Origin: an uncultured Desulfobacterales bacterium | GTDB lineage: Bacteria; Desulfobacterota; Desulfobacteria; Desulfobacterales; JAFDCJ01 | Reading direction: 5' to 3' | NCBI GenBank assembly: GCA_945787595.1 | Contig: CALZJV010000445.1 | Location: 1 to 11,113, forward strand | DNA length: 11,113 nt | In this document: one piece after another, positions 1-5,708 of the stretch | Layout of the letters: each line of letters opens with the position of its first letter | How positions within the stretch are numbered: the first letter of the stretch is position 1 | Notes under the pieces: model-generated | What the model was told of the DNA's origin: nothing | The model's input: the letters and a program-made list of their open reading frames with translations, nothing else | Database searches by the model: none | Translations under genes and position numbers: made by a program

Positions 1-245
1 ACGGCAAGATCCTGGCCGAGTTGCCGCTGCCGATTTTCGGTATCATGTCGGATTTACCGATTGAAACCATTGCCGACCGATTGCAGGAAATTAAAAGCGC
101 CGTGGCGGACCTGGGCGTGCCTTTCCCCGATCCTCTGCTGACATTGATCACCCTGACCGGCGCGGCCATTCCCTACTTGAGAATCTGTGAAGAGGGGCTG
201 GTCAATCTGAAAGACGGCAAGACCGTAGGCCTCATCATCGGCTGA
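1..245 (+). CDS. ade: Adenine deaminase, C-terminal end (5' part outside window)
   Basis: This is the last 80 or so codons of a gene that enters from the left; the reading frame starts at base 3 and ends with TGA at 243-245. The visible protein reads GKILAELPLPIFGIMSD near its start and ends KDGKTVGLIIG. That first segment matches the conserved C-terminal domain of bacterial adenine deaminase (the AELPLPIxGLMSD motif), and the later PFPDPLLTLITLTGAAIPYLR stretch fits the family motif before the C-terminus. Known role: cytosolic, metal-dependent deamination of adenine to hypoxanthine in purine salvage, with catalytic residues in the upstream part that is not visible here. No start codon inside the window is real. 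Bases 1-36 occur again, with one mismatch, at 1730-1765 after the ATPase gene. Confident at family level. Confidence 0.85.
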   Translation, partial: GKILAELPLPIFGIMSDLPIETIADRLQEIKSAVADLGVPFPDPLLTLITLTGAAIPYLRICEEGLVNLKDGKTVGLIIG

Positions 246-539
246 TAATCCTTCTTGATGGATTCGTAAATAGTCAGAAATTCTATTTTTGTTCATTGTA
301 TCCCATTGAATATACAAACCCTAAAATTTCATTTTTTTGCTTTTTGCGCCTTTTTGCGGCCATGTCCCACTTAGCAGATCACAAAAAAGCTTTTTCCCGT
401 TGGTGTTTTTCAATAATATCGCTTGATTTAACTATATTATCAAGATAGATTACGCCATCGGCGTAACGCCTATAGCGTAGTGGGCGTTGCCATCCACTCT
501 AAAAATTGGTTTGGCGTCTCTGACTGAGGATTATAGGAC
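246..539. other. Spacer between ade and the ATPase gene
   Basis: I see no gene here. The first half is T-rich, with a run of closely similar TTTTTGCG-like pieces near 335-357. The second half carries overlapping hairpins at 450-488 just before the ATPase gene. There is no convincing terminator after ade. Confidence 0.6.
450..488 (+). promoter_or_regulatory. Overlapping alternative hairpins upstream of the ATPase gene
   Basis: TTACGCC (450-456) pairs perfectly with GGCGTAA (460-466) around a 3-nt loop. AACGCC (465-470) can instead pair with GGCGTT (483-488). The two stems share bases 465-466, so they cannot both form fully. They end about 50 nt before the ATPase start. This could be a leader RNA switch or a DNA-binding site. 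The pairing is visible; the role is inferred. Confidence 0.35.
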
Positions 540-1667
540 ATGAAAAACCCATTTGTATACGGAGAAACGGTTACCGGGGTATACTTCTGTAACAGAATAC
601 AGGAAATACGCGAGCTTGTTAATGATATTAAAAATGGCACAAATGTAATTATATTTTCGCCACGGCGTTACGGTAAAACCTCATTGATCAACCAGGTGTT
701 GGAAATTGCCAGACAAAAAGGCATTATTTCATTTTATGTCGATCTTTATCCGGCAATCAACAAGCTAAAGTTCATCGAAATATTTGCGCAGGCAATTTCT
801 TCCGGGCTTACCGGAAAGACTTCCAGGATCGTCAAAAAGCTGAAGGAATATCTACCACGGATCATTCCCAAGGTGGTTATAAACGATCAGTCCGTCCATT
901 TTGAATTTGGATTCGATCGCAGAGGCAGTTTATCACCCCACGTAGACGATCTTCTTAAAGCCGCTAAAAAAGTTGCGGACCAGCACAATAAAAACGCTGT
1001 CGTTGTCTTCGATGAATTCCAGGAGATCGCAAGCTTCGATGACCAAGAAATTGAAAGAAAGATGCGATCAGTTTTTCAGCACCACCGAAATGTCTCCTAT
1101 ATTTTCATGGGGAGTAAAACGCACCTAATGCGCGATATCTTCAATAATCCGAACCGCCCGTTTTACAAAAGCGGAAAGCACTTTCCCCTGGGAAAGATCG
1201 ATTCCAACGAGCTGGGAAATTTCGCTGCAAAAAAATTTAAGACAGCCGGTATAAATATTACCGAGCATGAATTAAAAGAAATTATAGAAGTTACCGAGTG
1301 TCATCCATATTATTTTCAGATGCTCTGCCACGTTCTGTGGGAAATCACGCTGGATGACAAAGCTGTTAAACTCCGCCACATTGAAGAGGCGGTTGAAATT
1401 CTCCTTTCAAGGGAGTCGAGCGCTTACACGGCCATATGGGAAAGTCTGACGGCCAAACAAAAAAATTTATTGGTTGCTTTGACGCAGGAACATAATCCCG
1501 CGATCTACAGCAGACAATTTCTTGAAAAGCACGGATTGGGGGCCCCTTCGTCACTTCAAAAGGCGACTAAGAAACTGATCAGCATGGAGTTGATTCAGCA
1601 GGCCAATGGCAGCTATGAGCTAGTCGATCTGTTTTTCAAAAGATGGATTCAGCACACTTGGGGGTGA
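540..1667 (+). CDS. AAA/STAND-like ATPase, archaeal ATPase family (PF01637-type)
   Basis: A 375-residue cytosolic P-loop ATPase. The order is: N-terminal FVYGETVTG box (5-13), Walker A as SPRRYGKTSL (40-49), Walker B VVVFDEF (154-160) followed by QEI, a sensor-1-like strand YIFMGSKTH (187-195), an HPYYFQMLCH helix (about 274-283), and a C-terminal part that looks like a winged helix (about 310-375). This matches the archaeal-type ATPase/MNS branch of STAND NTPases, whose cellular role is generally unknown. No nuclease, transmembrane or sensor domain is fused. The start at 540 is supported by GAGGA at 526-530, nine bases upstream. The gene stands alone and is flanked by two copies of the same adenine deaminase segment, so it may have arrived by rearrangement. 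Sure of the ATPase fold, not of the function. Confidence 0.85.
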   Translation: MKNPFVYGETVTGVYFCNRIQEIRELVNDIKNGTNVIIFSPRRYGKTSLINQVLEIARQKGIISFYVDLYPAINKLKFIEIFAQAISSGLTGKTSRIVKKLKEYLPRIIPKVVINDQSVHFEFGFDRRGSLSPHVDDLLKAAKKVADQHNKNAVVVFDEFQEIASFDDQEIERKMRSVFQHHRNVSYIFMGSKTHLMRDIFNNPNRPFYKSGKHFPLGKIDSNELGNFAAKKFKTAGINITEHELKEIIEVTECHPYYFQMLCHVLWEITLDDKAVKLRHIEEAVEILLSRESSAYTAIWESLTAKQKNLLVALTQEHNPAIYSRQFLEKHGLGAPSSLQKATKKLISMELIQQANGSYELVDLFFKRWIQHTWG

Positions 1668-1677
1668 ATAAAATTAG

Positions 1678-1767
1678 GCAGCCGTCAACCGTATCCAAGT
1701 GCATCAGGGCGGCGCCGTGGTTTGTCAATACGGCAAGATCCTGGCCGAGTTACCGCTGCCGATTTAA
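1678..1767 (+). pseudogene. Adenine deaminase internal fragment (second copy)
   Basis: Read in frame from 1678, this encodes about 29 residues: AAVNRIQVHQGGAVVCQY followed by GKILAELPLPI and then TAA. It matches the conserved region just before and into the adenine deaminase C-terminal domain. Bases 1730-1765 match window bases 1-36 with one difference (1752 A against 23 G). After 1765 the similarity stops abruptly at the stop codon of the toxin remnant on the other strand. The piece begins about ten bases after the ATPase stop codon and has no start codon or ribosome site, so it is a dead fragment. Confidence 0.85.
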
Positions 1768-1910
1768 TGATTTGGCAAAACAGAGTAGCTTTTTGCAGCT
1801 TTAATCAGATATTTGTCAGAGGTTACCAGAATCAGATCATAAACAGCTGCGGATGCGGCAATGAACCGGTCGGCCGGGTCTTGATGGGGTAGTTTTATCA
1901 ATCGGCTTAT
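1764..1910 (-). pseudogene. VapC/PIN-domain toxin, C-terminal remnant
   Basis: Reading the minus strand from about 1901, the frame encodes LIKLPHQDPADRFIAA (first 16 residues), continues with AVYDLILVTSDKYLIKAA, and ends SYSVLPNH before TAA at 1764-1766. The LPHxDPADRFIAA stretch and the later LVTSDKYL are hallmarks of the C-terminal half of VapC-type PIN ribonucleases, including two conserved acidic residues. The N-terminal half, with the first catalytic Asp, is missing: the frame closes in the 3' end of the antitoxin gene, which immediately precedes it. A normal VapC is about 125-140 residues; only about 45 remain. It should be inactive as a nuclease. Confidence 0.75.
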
Positions 1911-2164
1911 TCATTCAAAACTTTCCATTCCGCTTGAGTTGAGGCGGGAGCAACAATATCGCCAATAATTTTCCCTTTATACTTGAAAGCTCCCAGCCAG
2001 GATTCTTTCCTTTCCGGCGGTGGGGGCGGGGGCGGTTCAATCCTTGCAATAGGAATTCCCCGCCTGGTAACCAGTACCGGCTTGCCTGTGCGTTTAACTT
2101 TATCCAGTACGGCCAGGCAAGTGGCCCTAAATTGTGAAATTGATATCACTTCATTTGTTTCCAT
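1907..2164 (-). CDS. Type II antitoxin, Phd/YefM family
   Basis: 85 residues. The start at 2164 is chosen over an upstream ATG because a perfect Shine-Dalgarno (AAAGGAGGTG, 2169-2178 on the minus strand) lies just before it. The N-terminal half reads ISISQFRATCLAVLDKVKR and then GKPVLVTRRGIPIARI (28-43), the standard Phd/YefM DNA-binding fold. The C-terminal half (about 55-85, SWLGAFKYKGKIIGDI) would be the toxin-wrapping tail. Between them lies a run of seven prolines (44-50), unusual for this family and a likely ribosome-stall site relieved by EF-P. The partner toxin directly downstream survives only as its C-terminal half, so this antitoxin is probably an orphan. Autoregulation is suggested by half-sites at 2211-2229. 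Confidence 0.87.
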   Translation of the reverse strand: METNEVISISQFRATCLAVLDKVKRTGKPVLVTRRGIPIARIEPPPPPPPERKESWLGAFKYKGKIIGDIVAPASTQAEWKVLNE

Positions 2165-2210
2165 GCGCTCACCTCCTTTAGCCATATCCGATACGGCCTC
2201 AACTACATCA

Positions 2211-2229
2211 TGGTCAATGACCATGGTCA
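2211..2229 (-). promoter_or_regulatory. Candidate antitoxin operator, three TGGTCA half-sites
   Basis: TGGTCA (2211-2216), its reverse complement TGACCA (2218-2223) and TGGTCA again (2224-2229) lie side by side. The last two make a perfect 12-nt palindrome; the first two make a palindrome with a one-base centre. The array sits about 47 nt upstream of the antitoxin start, between its likely promoter and its ribosome site. Phd/YefM antitoxins bind palindromes at this position, so autorepression is a reasonable inference. Confidence 0.55.
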
Positions 2230-2244
2230 AGTTATTTTCGAGCT

Positions 2245-2278
2245 ATTGTATTGACAGCCAACCGCCATTTCACTATAT
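2245..2278 (-). promoter_or_regulatory. Possible promoter for the antitoxin gene
   Basis: On the minus strand a TACAAT -10 (2245-2250) follows a weak -35 (GTGAAA) at about 17-bp spacing. Transcription would start near 2238, just before the half-site cluster, and would overlap the divergent promoter on the plus strand. Confidence 0.3.
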
Positions 2279-2279
2279 G
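2251..2279 (+). promoter_or_regulatory. Sigma-70-type promoter, likely for rubrerythrin
   Basis: A perfect TTGACA -35 (2251-2256) is followed after exactly 17 bases by TATATG (2274-2279). This is the strongest promoter match in the window. Transcription would start near 2286, giving a leader of about 165 nt before rubrerythrin. The leader holds a perfect palindrome, CCGTTAACGG (2319-2328), and a related inverted piece near 2347-2358, which could be an operator. No transcript evidence is available. Confidence 0.5.
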
Positions 2280-2451
2280 TTCACTGCCATACAACTGGCG
2301 TGTTATTAACCTAAGTTACCGTTAACGGGTTGATTAGTTGGTTCGTTGAACGGTTGTTACAATGAATATCTCTCTTATCTGTTAAAAAACAGGATCGCGG
2401 CAGATACCTTCCTCTAAAGACGCGCAACCGAGATTGAAGGGAGAACGATAC

Positions 2452-3156
2452 ATGGAATACCTGACCCGCAGAAATCTGATAAAATACGGGTGCCTTGCAG
2501 GGACGGTCTTTTTTACACCTTCCGCTGTTTTTCCAACAAATAAAAGCAAATCAGTCCGGGGAATATATCCATTGACCATCTCCGTACTAAAAGATGCCTA
2601 TAAAAATGAAATGGACGCTCACAGCAGCTATGTCGCCTTTTCCCGTCAGGCCTTCAAAGAGAATTATCCGAACATCAGCTACCTGTTTACAACCTTTGCC
2701 ACCTCCGAATCAATTCATGCCGGTCTGTTCAAAAAAGCGCTAGCGGATCTGGGATTGGACCTTGACGATGACCGCGACCGCCAAATTGAGGTTTTTGCGA
2801 CCAAGAAAAATCTCAGAAAAGCAGCTAAGCATGAACTGGAATTAATTAAAACCTTCTATCGGGACGCCATCACTAAAATCAAACCCGAAAAGCATGAAAC
2901 TGCCGTCAGGTATTGCCGCTATTCCTGGCAATCGCATATGCAACATCGGGATCGCATTGAAGATGTCCACAGGTGGTCGGGAATATTTTTCAGCAAAGTT
3001 GCAGCAAAAATTGAGGGAGAGGAAATGCGATATCTCGTTTGCCATATTTGCGGTTCCACCGAAACAGTGATCCCGCCAGAGATCTGCCCGATCTGCCGGC
3101 AATCTTCTATCCACTACAAACTGATTGAGAGAACGGCCTATTCCGACCGGAATTGA
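2452..3156 (+). CDS. Rubrerythrin-like protein with Tat signal
   Basis: 234 residues from ATG 2452, chosen over an upstream TTG because AAGGGAG (2437-2443) lies eight bases before it. The N-terminus TRRNLIKYG (5-13) followed by a hydrophobic stretch is a twin-arginine signal, so the folded, metal-loaded protein is probably exported. Residues about 40-185 look like the ferritin-like four-helix bundle, with E53 and E86-x-x-H89 as first-half iron ligands. In the second half E128 and H165 are in place, but positions where ligand Glu would be expected appear to be L131 and S161. The C-terminus is a short rubredoxin-like knuckle (C197-x2-C200, C212-x2-C215). Rubrerythrins reduce peroxide in anaerobes. 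The next gene follows after 32 bases and is probably co-transcribed. Confidence 0.85.
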   Translation: MEYLTRRNLIKYGCLAGTVFFTPSAVFPTNKSKSVRGIYPLTISVLKDAYKNEMDAHSSYVAFSRQAFKENYPNISYLFTTFATSESIHAGLFKKALADLGLDLDDDRDRQIEVFATKKNLRKAAKHELELIKTFYRDAITKIKPEKHETAVRYCRYSWQSHMQHRDRIEDVHRWSGIFFSKVAAKIEGEEMRYLVCHICGSTETVIPPEICPICRQSSIHYKLIERTAYSDRN

Positions 3157-3188
3157 ACCCTGTACCGCGGTTGTAAAGGAGGTGTCAC

Positions 3189-3644
3189 ATGACAATAGCA
3201 CCTGAGGCGTTCCTGCCTTTTATAAATGAAGCCTTGGGCGGCATGGTGGCGATAGCTGAGGGATTGGGCGATAAGCAAGTCAACCAGCGCCCTGATTTGT
3301 CCAACACCAATTCACCTTACGCCATTCTGACGCACTGTGTCGGTATGACTACCTATTGGCTTGGCAGCGTCCTGTGCGGGCGTCCCAGCACGCGGGATCG
3401 TGACAGCGAATTTCGTGCCCGCGGCACTGTGGCCGAAATACGCCAGGCTGTCAAGGCGCTGCAAACGCAGATCCGGCAAGACATTAGCTGTGTGCAAGGC
3501 GACCAGCCGCTTGGCCATCCCTTGGACCTACATGGTTATACGCAATATCACACCCAAGGTGACGTTCTGCTGCATTGCTACACGGAGTTAGCGCAGCACC
3601 ACGGCCAGATGGAGCTGACCCGCGATATCCTGCTGGCTCGATAG
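3189..3644 (+). CDS. DinB/DUF664-like four-helix-bundle protein
   Basis: 151 residues, cytosolic, with no signal or membrane segment. The start has a textbook AAAGGAGGTG just upstream (about 3176-3185). The pattern ILTHCVGMTTYWLG (46-59), a central variable helix, and LLHCYTELAQHHGQMELTRD (127-146) fits the DinB/DUF664 superfamily, in which three His residues bind a metal; H49, H129 and H137 or H138 are the candidates. Some superfamily members are thiol-dependent transferases or isomerases, but the substrate here cannot be read from sequence. The coding sequence is clearly more GC-rich than the rubrerythrin gene before it, which may point to a different origin. The 32-base gap suggests shared transcription with rubrerythrin. 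Confidence 0.75.
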   Translation: MTIAPEAFLPFINEALGGMVAIAEGLGDKQVNQRPDLSNTNSPYAILTHCVGMTTYWLGSVLCGRPSTRDRDSEFRARGTVAEIRQAVKALQTQIRQDISCVQGDQPLGHPLDLHGYTQYHTQGDVLLHCYTELAQHHGQMELTRDILLAR

Positions 3645-3780
3645 CATTGACTAACGCGGTAATAATTATTTAGACAAGGTTTGTTACGATTTAAATTTTG
3701 TATTCGCCGCCCCGATGAAATAAGTGCAACAGAGATTTCATTGGGCAGGCAGAGTCGCAAAGAGCGCAGAGCCCTTATAT

Positions 3781-3845
3781 TTTTCATTTGCCGGTGACCT
3801 GCTGTCGCTCAGGCTATGGCAAGGCAGGTTACCGGCAAATGAAAA
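3781..3845. repeat. 22-bp inverted repeat (large hairpin)
   Basis: The left arm (3781-3802) and right arm (3824-3845) are reverse complements over 22 bases with a single difference, which would be a G-U pair in RNA. The loop is 21 nt. There is no T-run directly after the stem, so this is not a standard terminator. It could be a REP/MITE-like mobile hairpin, a structured RNA, or the processed end of the upstream transcript. Confidence 0.8.
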
Positions 3846-3851
3846 TCTGCA

Positions 3852-3870
3852 AGCACTCCGTGCTGTTTTT
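3852..3870 (+). terminator. Weak rho-independent-like terminator
   Basis: AGCAC (3852-3856) and GTGCT (3860-3864) form a 5-bp stem with a 3-nt loop, followed by GTTTTT. The stem is short; it could end transcription from the rubrerythrin/DinB pair or be chance. Confidence 0.25.
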
Positions 3871-4044
3871 ACTTGAAACTCGCAATTAGAGAACCGATAA
3901 AAGATGCAATGAATGCAATTTTGCCCGAAGGGCTGTATTTTTTTCACTTTCTGGAGGCCAACCTTAAAATCATAATAATTAAATGGTTATCCCGCCTCAG
4001 TGGAAACTCTCAGCAGAAAGTGAAAAGCCAAATCAACTCTGCGT

Positions 4045-4085
4045 CCTCCCACCGGGGCGTAGGCTACTCCCTATGGGCCGGAGGC
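4045..4085. repeat. GC-rich palindromic spacer element (copy A)
   Basis: CCTCC at the left and GGAGG at the right bracket a centre containing GTAGGCTAC (4059-4067). The same core with nearby CCGGAGG occurs in the elements at 8001-8092, and a variant at 4887-4940. Confidence 0.45.
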
Positions 4086-4199
4086 GGCGACTCGAGCGCA
4101 GCGGGCGGTGAAAGTATGTTAACCACAAGCCGTCTTAGTTATTTCAGCTTTCGAATATAAGTCAAATGTGTCTAAATAAAAATGAACTTATTAGCAAGA

Positions 4200-4727
4200 C
4201 TATCTATCCAAGCGATAGCGAAAGTCACAAAATGGTGCCCCCTCCATGATAGTCTGAGTTCGTCTTAAGGAAACATCCGGATTGAATCCTTCGATCAAGG
4301 CAAAATCACGCGCGCAGGAAAATATGGTCCCGATTTCACGGAGTCCCAGGCTGTCGTAAAGCTCGGCGTAACGGCAGCGGGTCACATTGAAAGACAACAC
4401 TTCTTCGGATTCTTCGATCACCTCGATTTCCAGCGCATTGTCCCGCGTCCAGAATTGCAGTGTCTCGCAAAAATCCTGCAAGGTGTTGTTCTTCAACAGT
4501 TTGCTGAGATCTGCGCCCTGCTCCCGGGCAATCTTGATGATGGTACTTTGCACCACTGACAGCACCTGATCACGCCCGAAAGATTGACCCAACGCTTCGA
4601 TCACAGGTGATAAAATGCGTGCTTCGACTTCACGCCGGGTCAGCACGCCGATCTTTGCATTCAGATTGTCCACGGGCATTGGTTCTTTAGGAGGGCCCTG
4701 ATTTCTTACATCGTTTTCAGCGGTCAT
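4200..4727 (-). CDS. L-2-amino-thiazoline-4-carboxylate hydrolase-family protein
   Basis: 175 residues. The start at 4727 is supported by AAGGGGA (4734-4740, minus strand), six bases away. The C-terminal two thirds carry the family pattern in order: [15 protein letters not shown] (114-128), [19 protein letters not shown] (132-150), and [17 protein letters not shown] (155-171). These match the ATC hydrolase family (PF14196), named after the Pseudomonas enzyme that opens the thiazoline ring on the way to L-cysteine; most members are uncharacterised and probably have other substrates. C118, C138 and C167 lie in the conserved blocks. No signal peptide, so cytosolic. It is a single gene with no partner on its strand; the N-terminal 25 residues look disordered. 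Confidence 0.82.
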   Translation of the reverse strand: MTAENDVRNQGPPKEPMPVDNLNAKIGVLTRREVEARILSPVIEALGQSFGRDQVLSVVQSTIIKIAREQGADLSKLLKNNTLQDFCETLQFWTRDNALEIEVIEESEEVLSFNVTRCRYAELYDSLGLREIGTIFSCARDFALIEGFNPDVSLRRTQTIMEGAPFCDFRYRLDR

Positions 4728-4766
4728 TTAATTTCCCCTTTTCTAAATTGAGCATTACCAGATTAG

Positions 4767-4798
4767 GCCCATATCGGGCTTTACCTGACAACATGTTG
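4767..4798 (-). promoter_or_regulatory. Palindromes in the ATC hydrolase promoter region
   Basis: GCCC-ATATC-GGGC (4767-4779) and the perfect palindrome CAACATGTTG (4789-4798) lie 40-70 bases upstream of the start. On the minus strand a TTGTCA -35-like box overlaps the second palindrome. Either could be a repressor site. Function is inferred only from position. Confidence 0.3.
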
Positions 4799-4810
4799 CA
4801 AGAAAATGAA

Positions 4811-4840
4811 GGTTTCAGGTGTCGGTGTTCAGGTTTCAGG
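4811..4840. repeat. Heptad tandem repeat, core GGTTTCA, 4 units
   Basis: Four consecutive 7-nt units start at 4811, 4818, 4825 and 4832. The first and last are identical (GGTTTCA), the middle two are variants, and the array ends with GG. Confidence 0.6.
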
Positions 4841-4886
4841 AATAAAAAAATTCCAAATAACAATGATTGAATATTGACTAATTAAG

Positions 4887-4940
4887 GTCGGCCTCTCTCC
4901 GAGCTGTAGGCTCTGTAGGCTCTACGAGCCGGAAGCCGAC
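4887..4940. repeat. Palindromic spacer element (copy B)
   Basis: GTCGGC (4887-4892) pairs with GCCGAC (4935-4940). Inside, GTAGGCTCT occurs twice around the centre and CCGAGC-like and GAGCCGG-like arms face each other. It resembles the elements at 4045-4085 and 8001-8092. Confidence 0.45.
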
Positions 4941-5024
4941 GGATCAATTATTAAAAAGATCATAGAAATGACAGAGCGACACGCGGCGCAAGCGCCTGCG
5001 CTGCGCGAGCGACATCCACAAATA

Positions 5025-5052
5025 TTCAATCTTCAATTTTCAATAGTCAATT
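5025..5052. repeat. Heptad tandem repeat, core TTCAATN, 4 units
   Basis: Units start at 5025, 5032, 5039 and 5046. Each is TTCAAT or GTCAAT plus one variable base. The array is purely intergenic. Confidence 0.65.
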
Positions 5053-5318
5053 CCGACTCGTCCGGGTTGGGACCTTACAGCAATCCAATTTCGATTGCAA
5101 GGGCAACCACTGTCGCATACCGCCAGTCGGAGAACCCATTTTGTAATATCTAAAGATCCGCAGGAAACGGACTTCGACGTCACCCATCTAAAATTCTGCA
5201 ATCAAAATTATTATTTTTTTGATACTTTACAATTATTAGCCGATTGTTCTATAAATATAGGTAGTTTCTATCCATAAATGGTCTTTTTGCCCAATCTCGG
5301 CGTCAATCGGCGCGATTG

Positions 5319-5353
5319 TTTGTGCGACGTAGCCAGCTACGTCTCCGCACAAA
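5319..5353. repeat. Bulged hairpin in the spacer before the XRE gene
   Basis: GACGTAGC (5326-5333) and GCTACGTC (5336-5343) form a perfect 8-bp stem. Beyond a 3-nt bulge the stem continues as TTTGTGC (5319-5325) with GCACAAA (5347-5353). Weaker matches continue outwards on both sides (about 5293-5388), which suggests an old, longer inverted repeat. Confidence 0.55.
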
Positions 5354-5446
5354 CGCTTGATTTCCTTGCTGAGTGCCGAAACTGATTTTAACCGATTTAC
5401 GGGTGGGCACTAGGTAATTAAAAGCTCAAAAGTTATTCGCTTTGCC

Positions 5447-5464
5447 ATGTTGTTTAGGCAACAT
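5447..5464 (+). promoter_or_regulatory. Candidate operator for the XRE regulator
   Basis: ATGTTG (5447-5452) and CAACAT (5459-5464) form an inverted repeat with a 6-nt spacer, 40 bases before the XRE start. XRE regulators often bind such sites in their own promoter. The same half-site makes the palindrome at 4789-4798 before the ATC hydrolase gene. Confidence 0.35.
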
Positions 5465-5504
5465 TGGGGTAAACGTATCACCGGATCCGGCAGGAGATTT
5501 GTAT

Positions 5505-5708
5505 ATGAGTGAATTCGGAGAAAAGTTAATCAGCTTGAGGACGGCGCGCGGTTTAACGGCCAAAGAAATTTGCCGGCTGGTCCATATTCCTCAGTCAAGA
5601 TTGAATGAACTGGAATGGGGCGTTCGAATACCCACGCGCGGTCAAATTGAGCGCCTTGAACATTTTTTCGAGGTCGACTCTAAAGTGCTGGCCGATCTGG
5701 CAAAATGA
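5505..5708 (+). CDS. Small XRE-type helix-turn-helix protein
   Basis: 67 residues from ATG 5505, with AGGAG at 5492-5496 eight bases upstream; a longer reading from 5442 lacks a ribosome site. The whole protein is one helix-turn-helix domain: LISLRTARGLTAKEICRLV (8-26), then the recognition helix IPQSRLNELEWGV (28-40) and the closing LEHFFEVDSKVLADL, as in Cro/C1-type proteins. There is no second domain for ligand or partner binding. Its stop codon overlaps the next start (ATGA, 5705-5708), so it is translationally coupled to the exported NAGPA-domain gene and probably controls this operon. The target is unknown; the inverted repeat at 5447-5464 is the best visible site. Confidence 0.77.
   Translation: MSEFGEKLISLRTARGLTAKEICRLVHIPQSRLNELEWGVRIPTRGQIERLEHFFEVDSKVLADLAK

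Larger units (their letters stand above)
3645..4199. other. Long spacer with hairpins and a GC-rich palindromic element
   Basis: No convincing gene. It holds the large hairpin at 3781-3845, a weak terminator-like hairpin at 3852-3870, and a palindromic element at 4045-4085. Open frames here run across the hairpin arms and lack ribosome sites or recognisable protein patterns. Confidence 0.6.
4728..5504. other. Repeat-rich spacer without recognisable genes
   Basis: About 780 bases separate the divergently oriented ATC hydrolase and XRE genes. The spacer holds short palindromes near each gene, two arrays of 7-nt tandem repeats, a palindromic element, and a bulged hairpin at 5319-5353. Open frames at 4968-5277 lack ribosome sites and conserved patterns. 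Confidence 0.65.

Noticed and set aside
1983..2309. Open frame with a glycine run opposite the antitoxin
   Set aside because: It is the mirror of the antitoxin's proline tract, has no ribosome site, and the other strand has a clear family match.
3873..4160. 95-residue open frame after the large hairpin
   Set aside because: TTG start without a ribosome site; it runs through a palindromic repeat and shows no protein-like pattern.
4811..5052. Possible CRISPR array
   Set aside because: The units are only 7 nt, directly joined without spacers, and degenerate; no cas genes are present.
4968..5277. Two overlapping short open frames in the repeat-rich spacer
   Set aside because: No ribosome sites; they cross the TTCAATN array and have low-complexity sequence.
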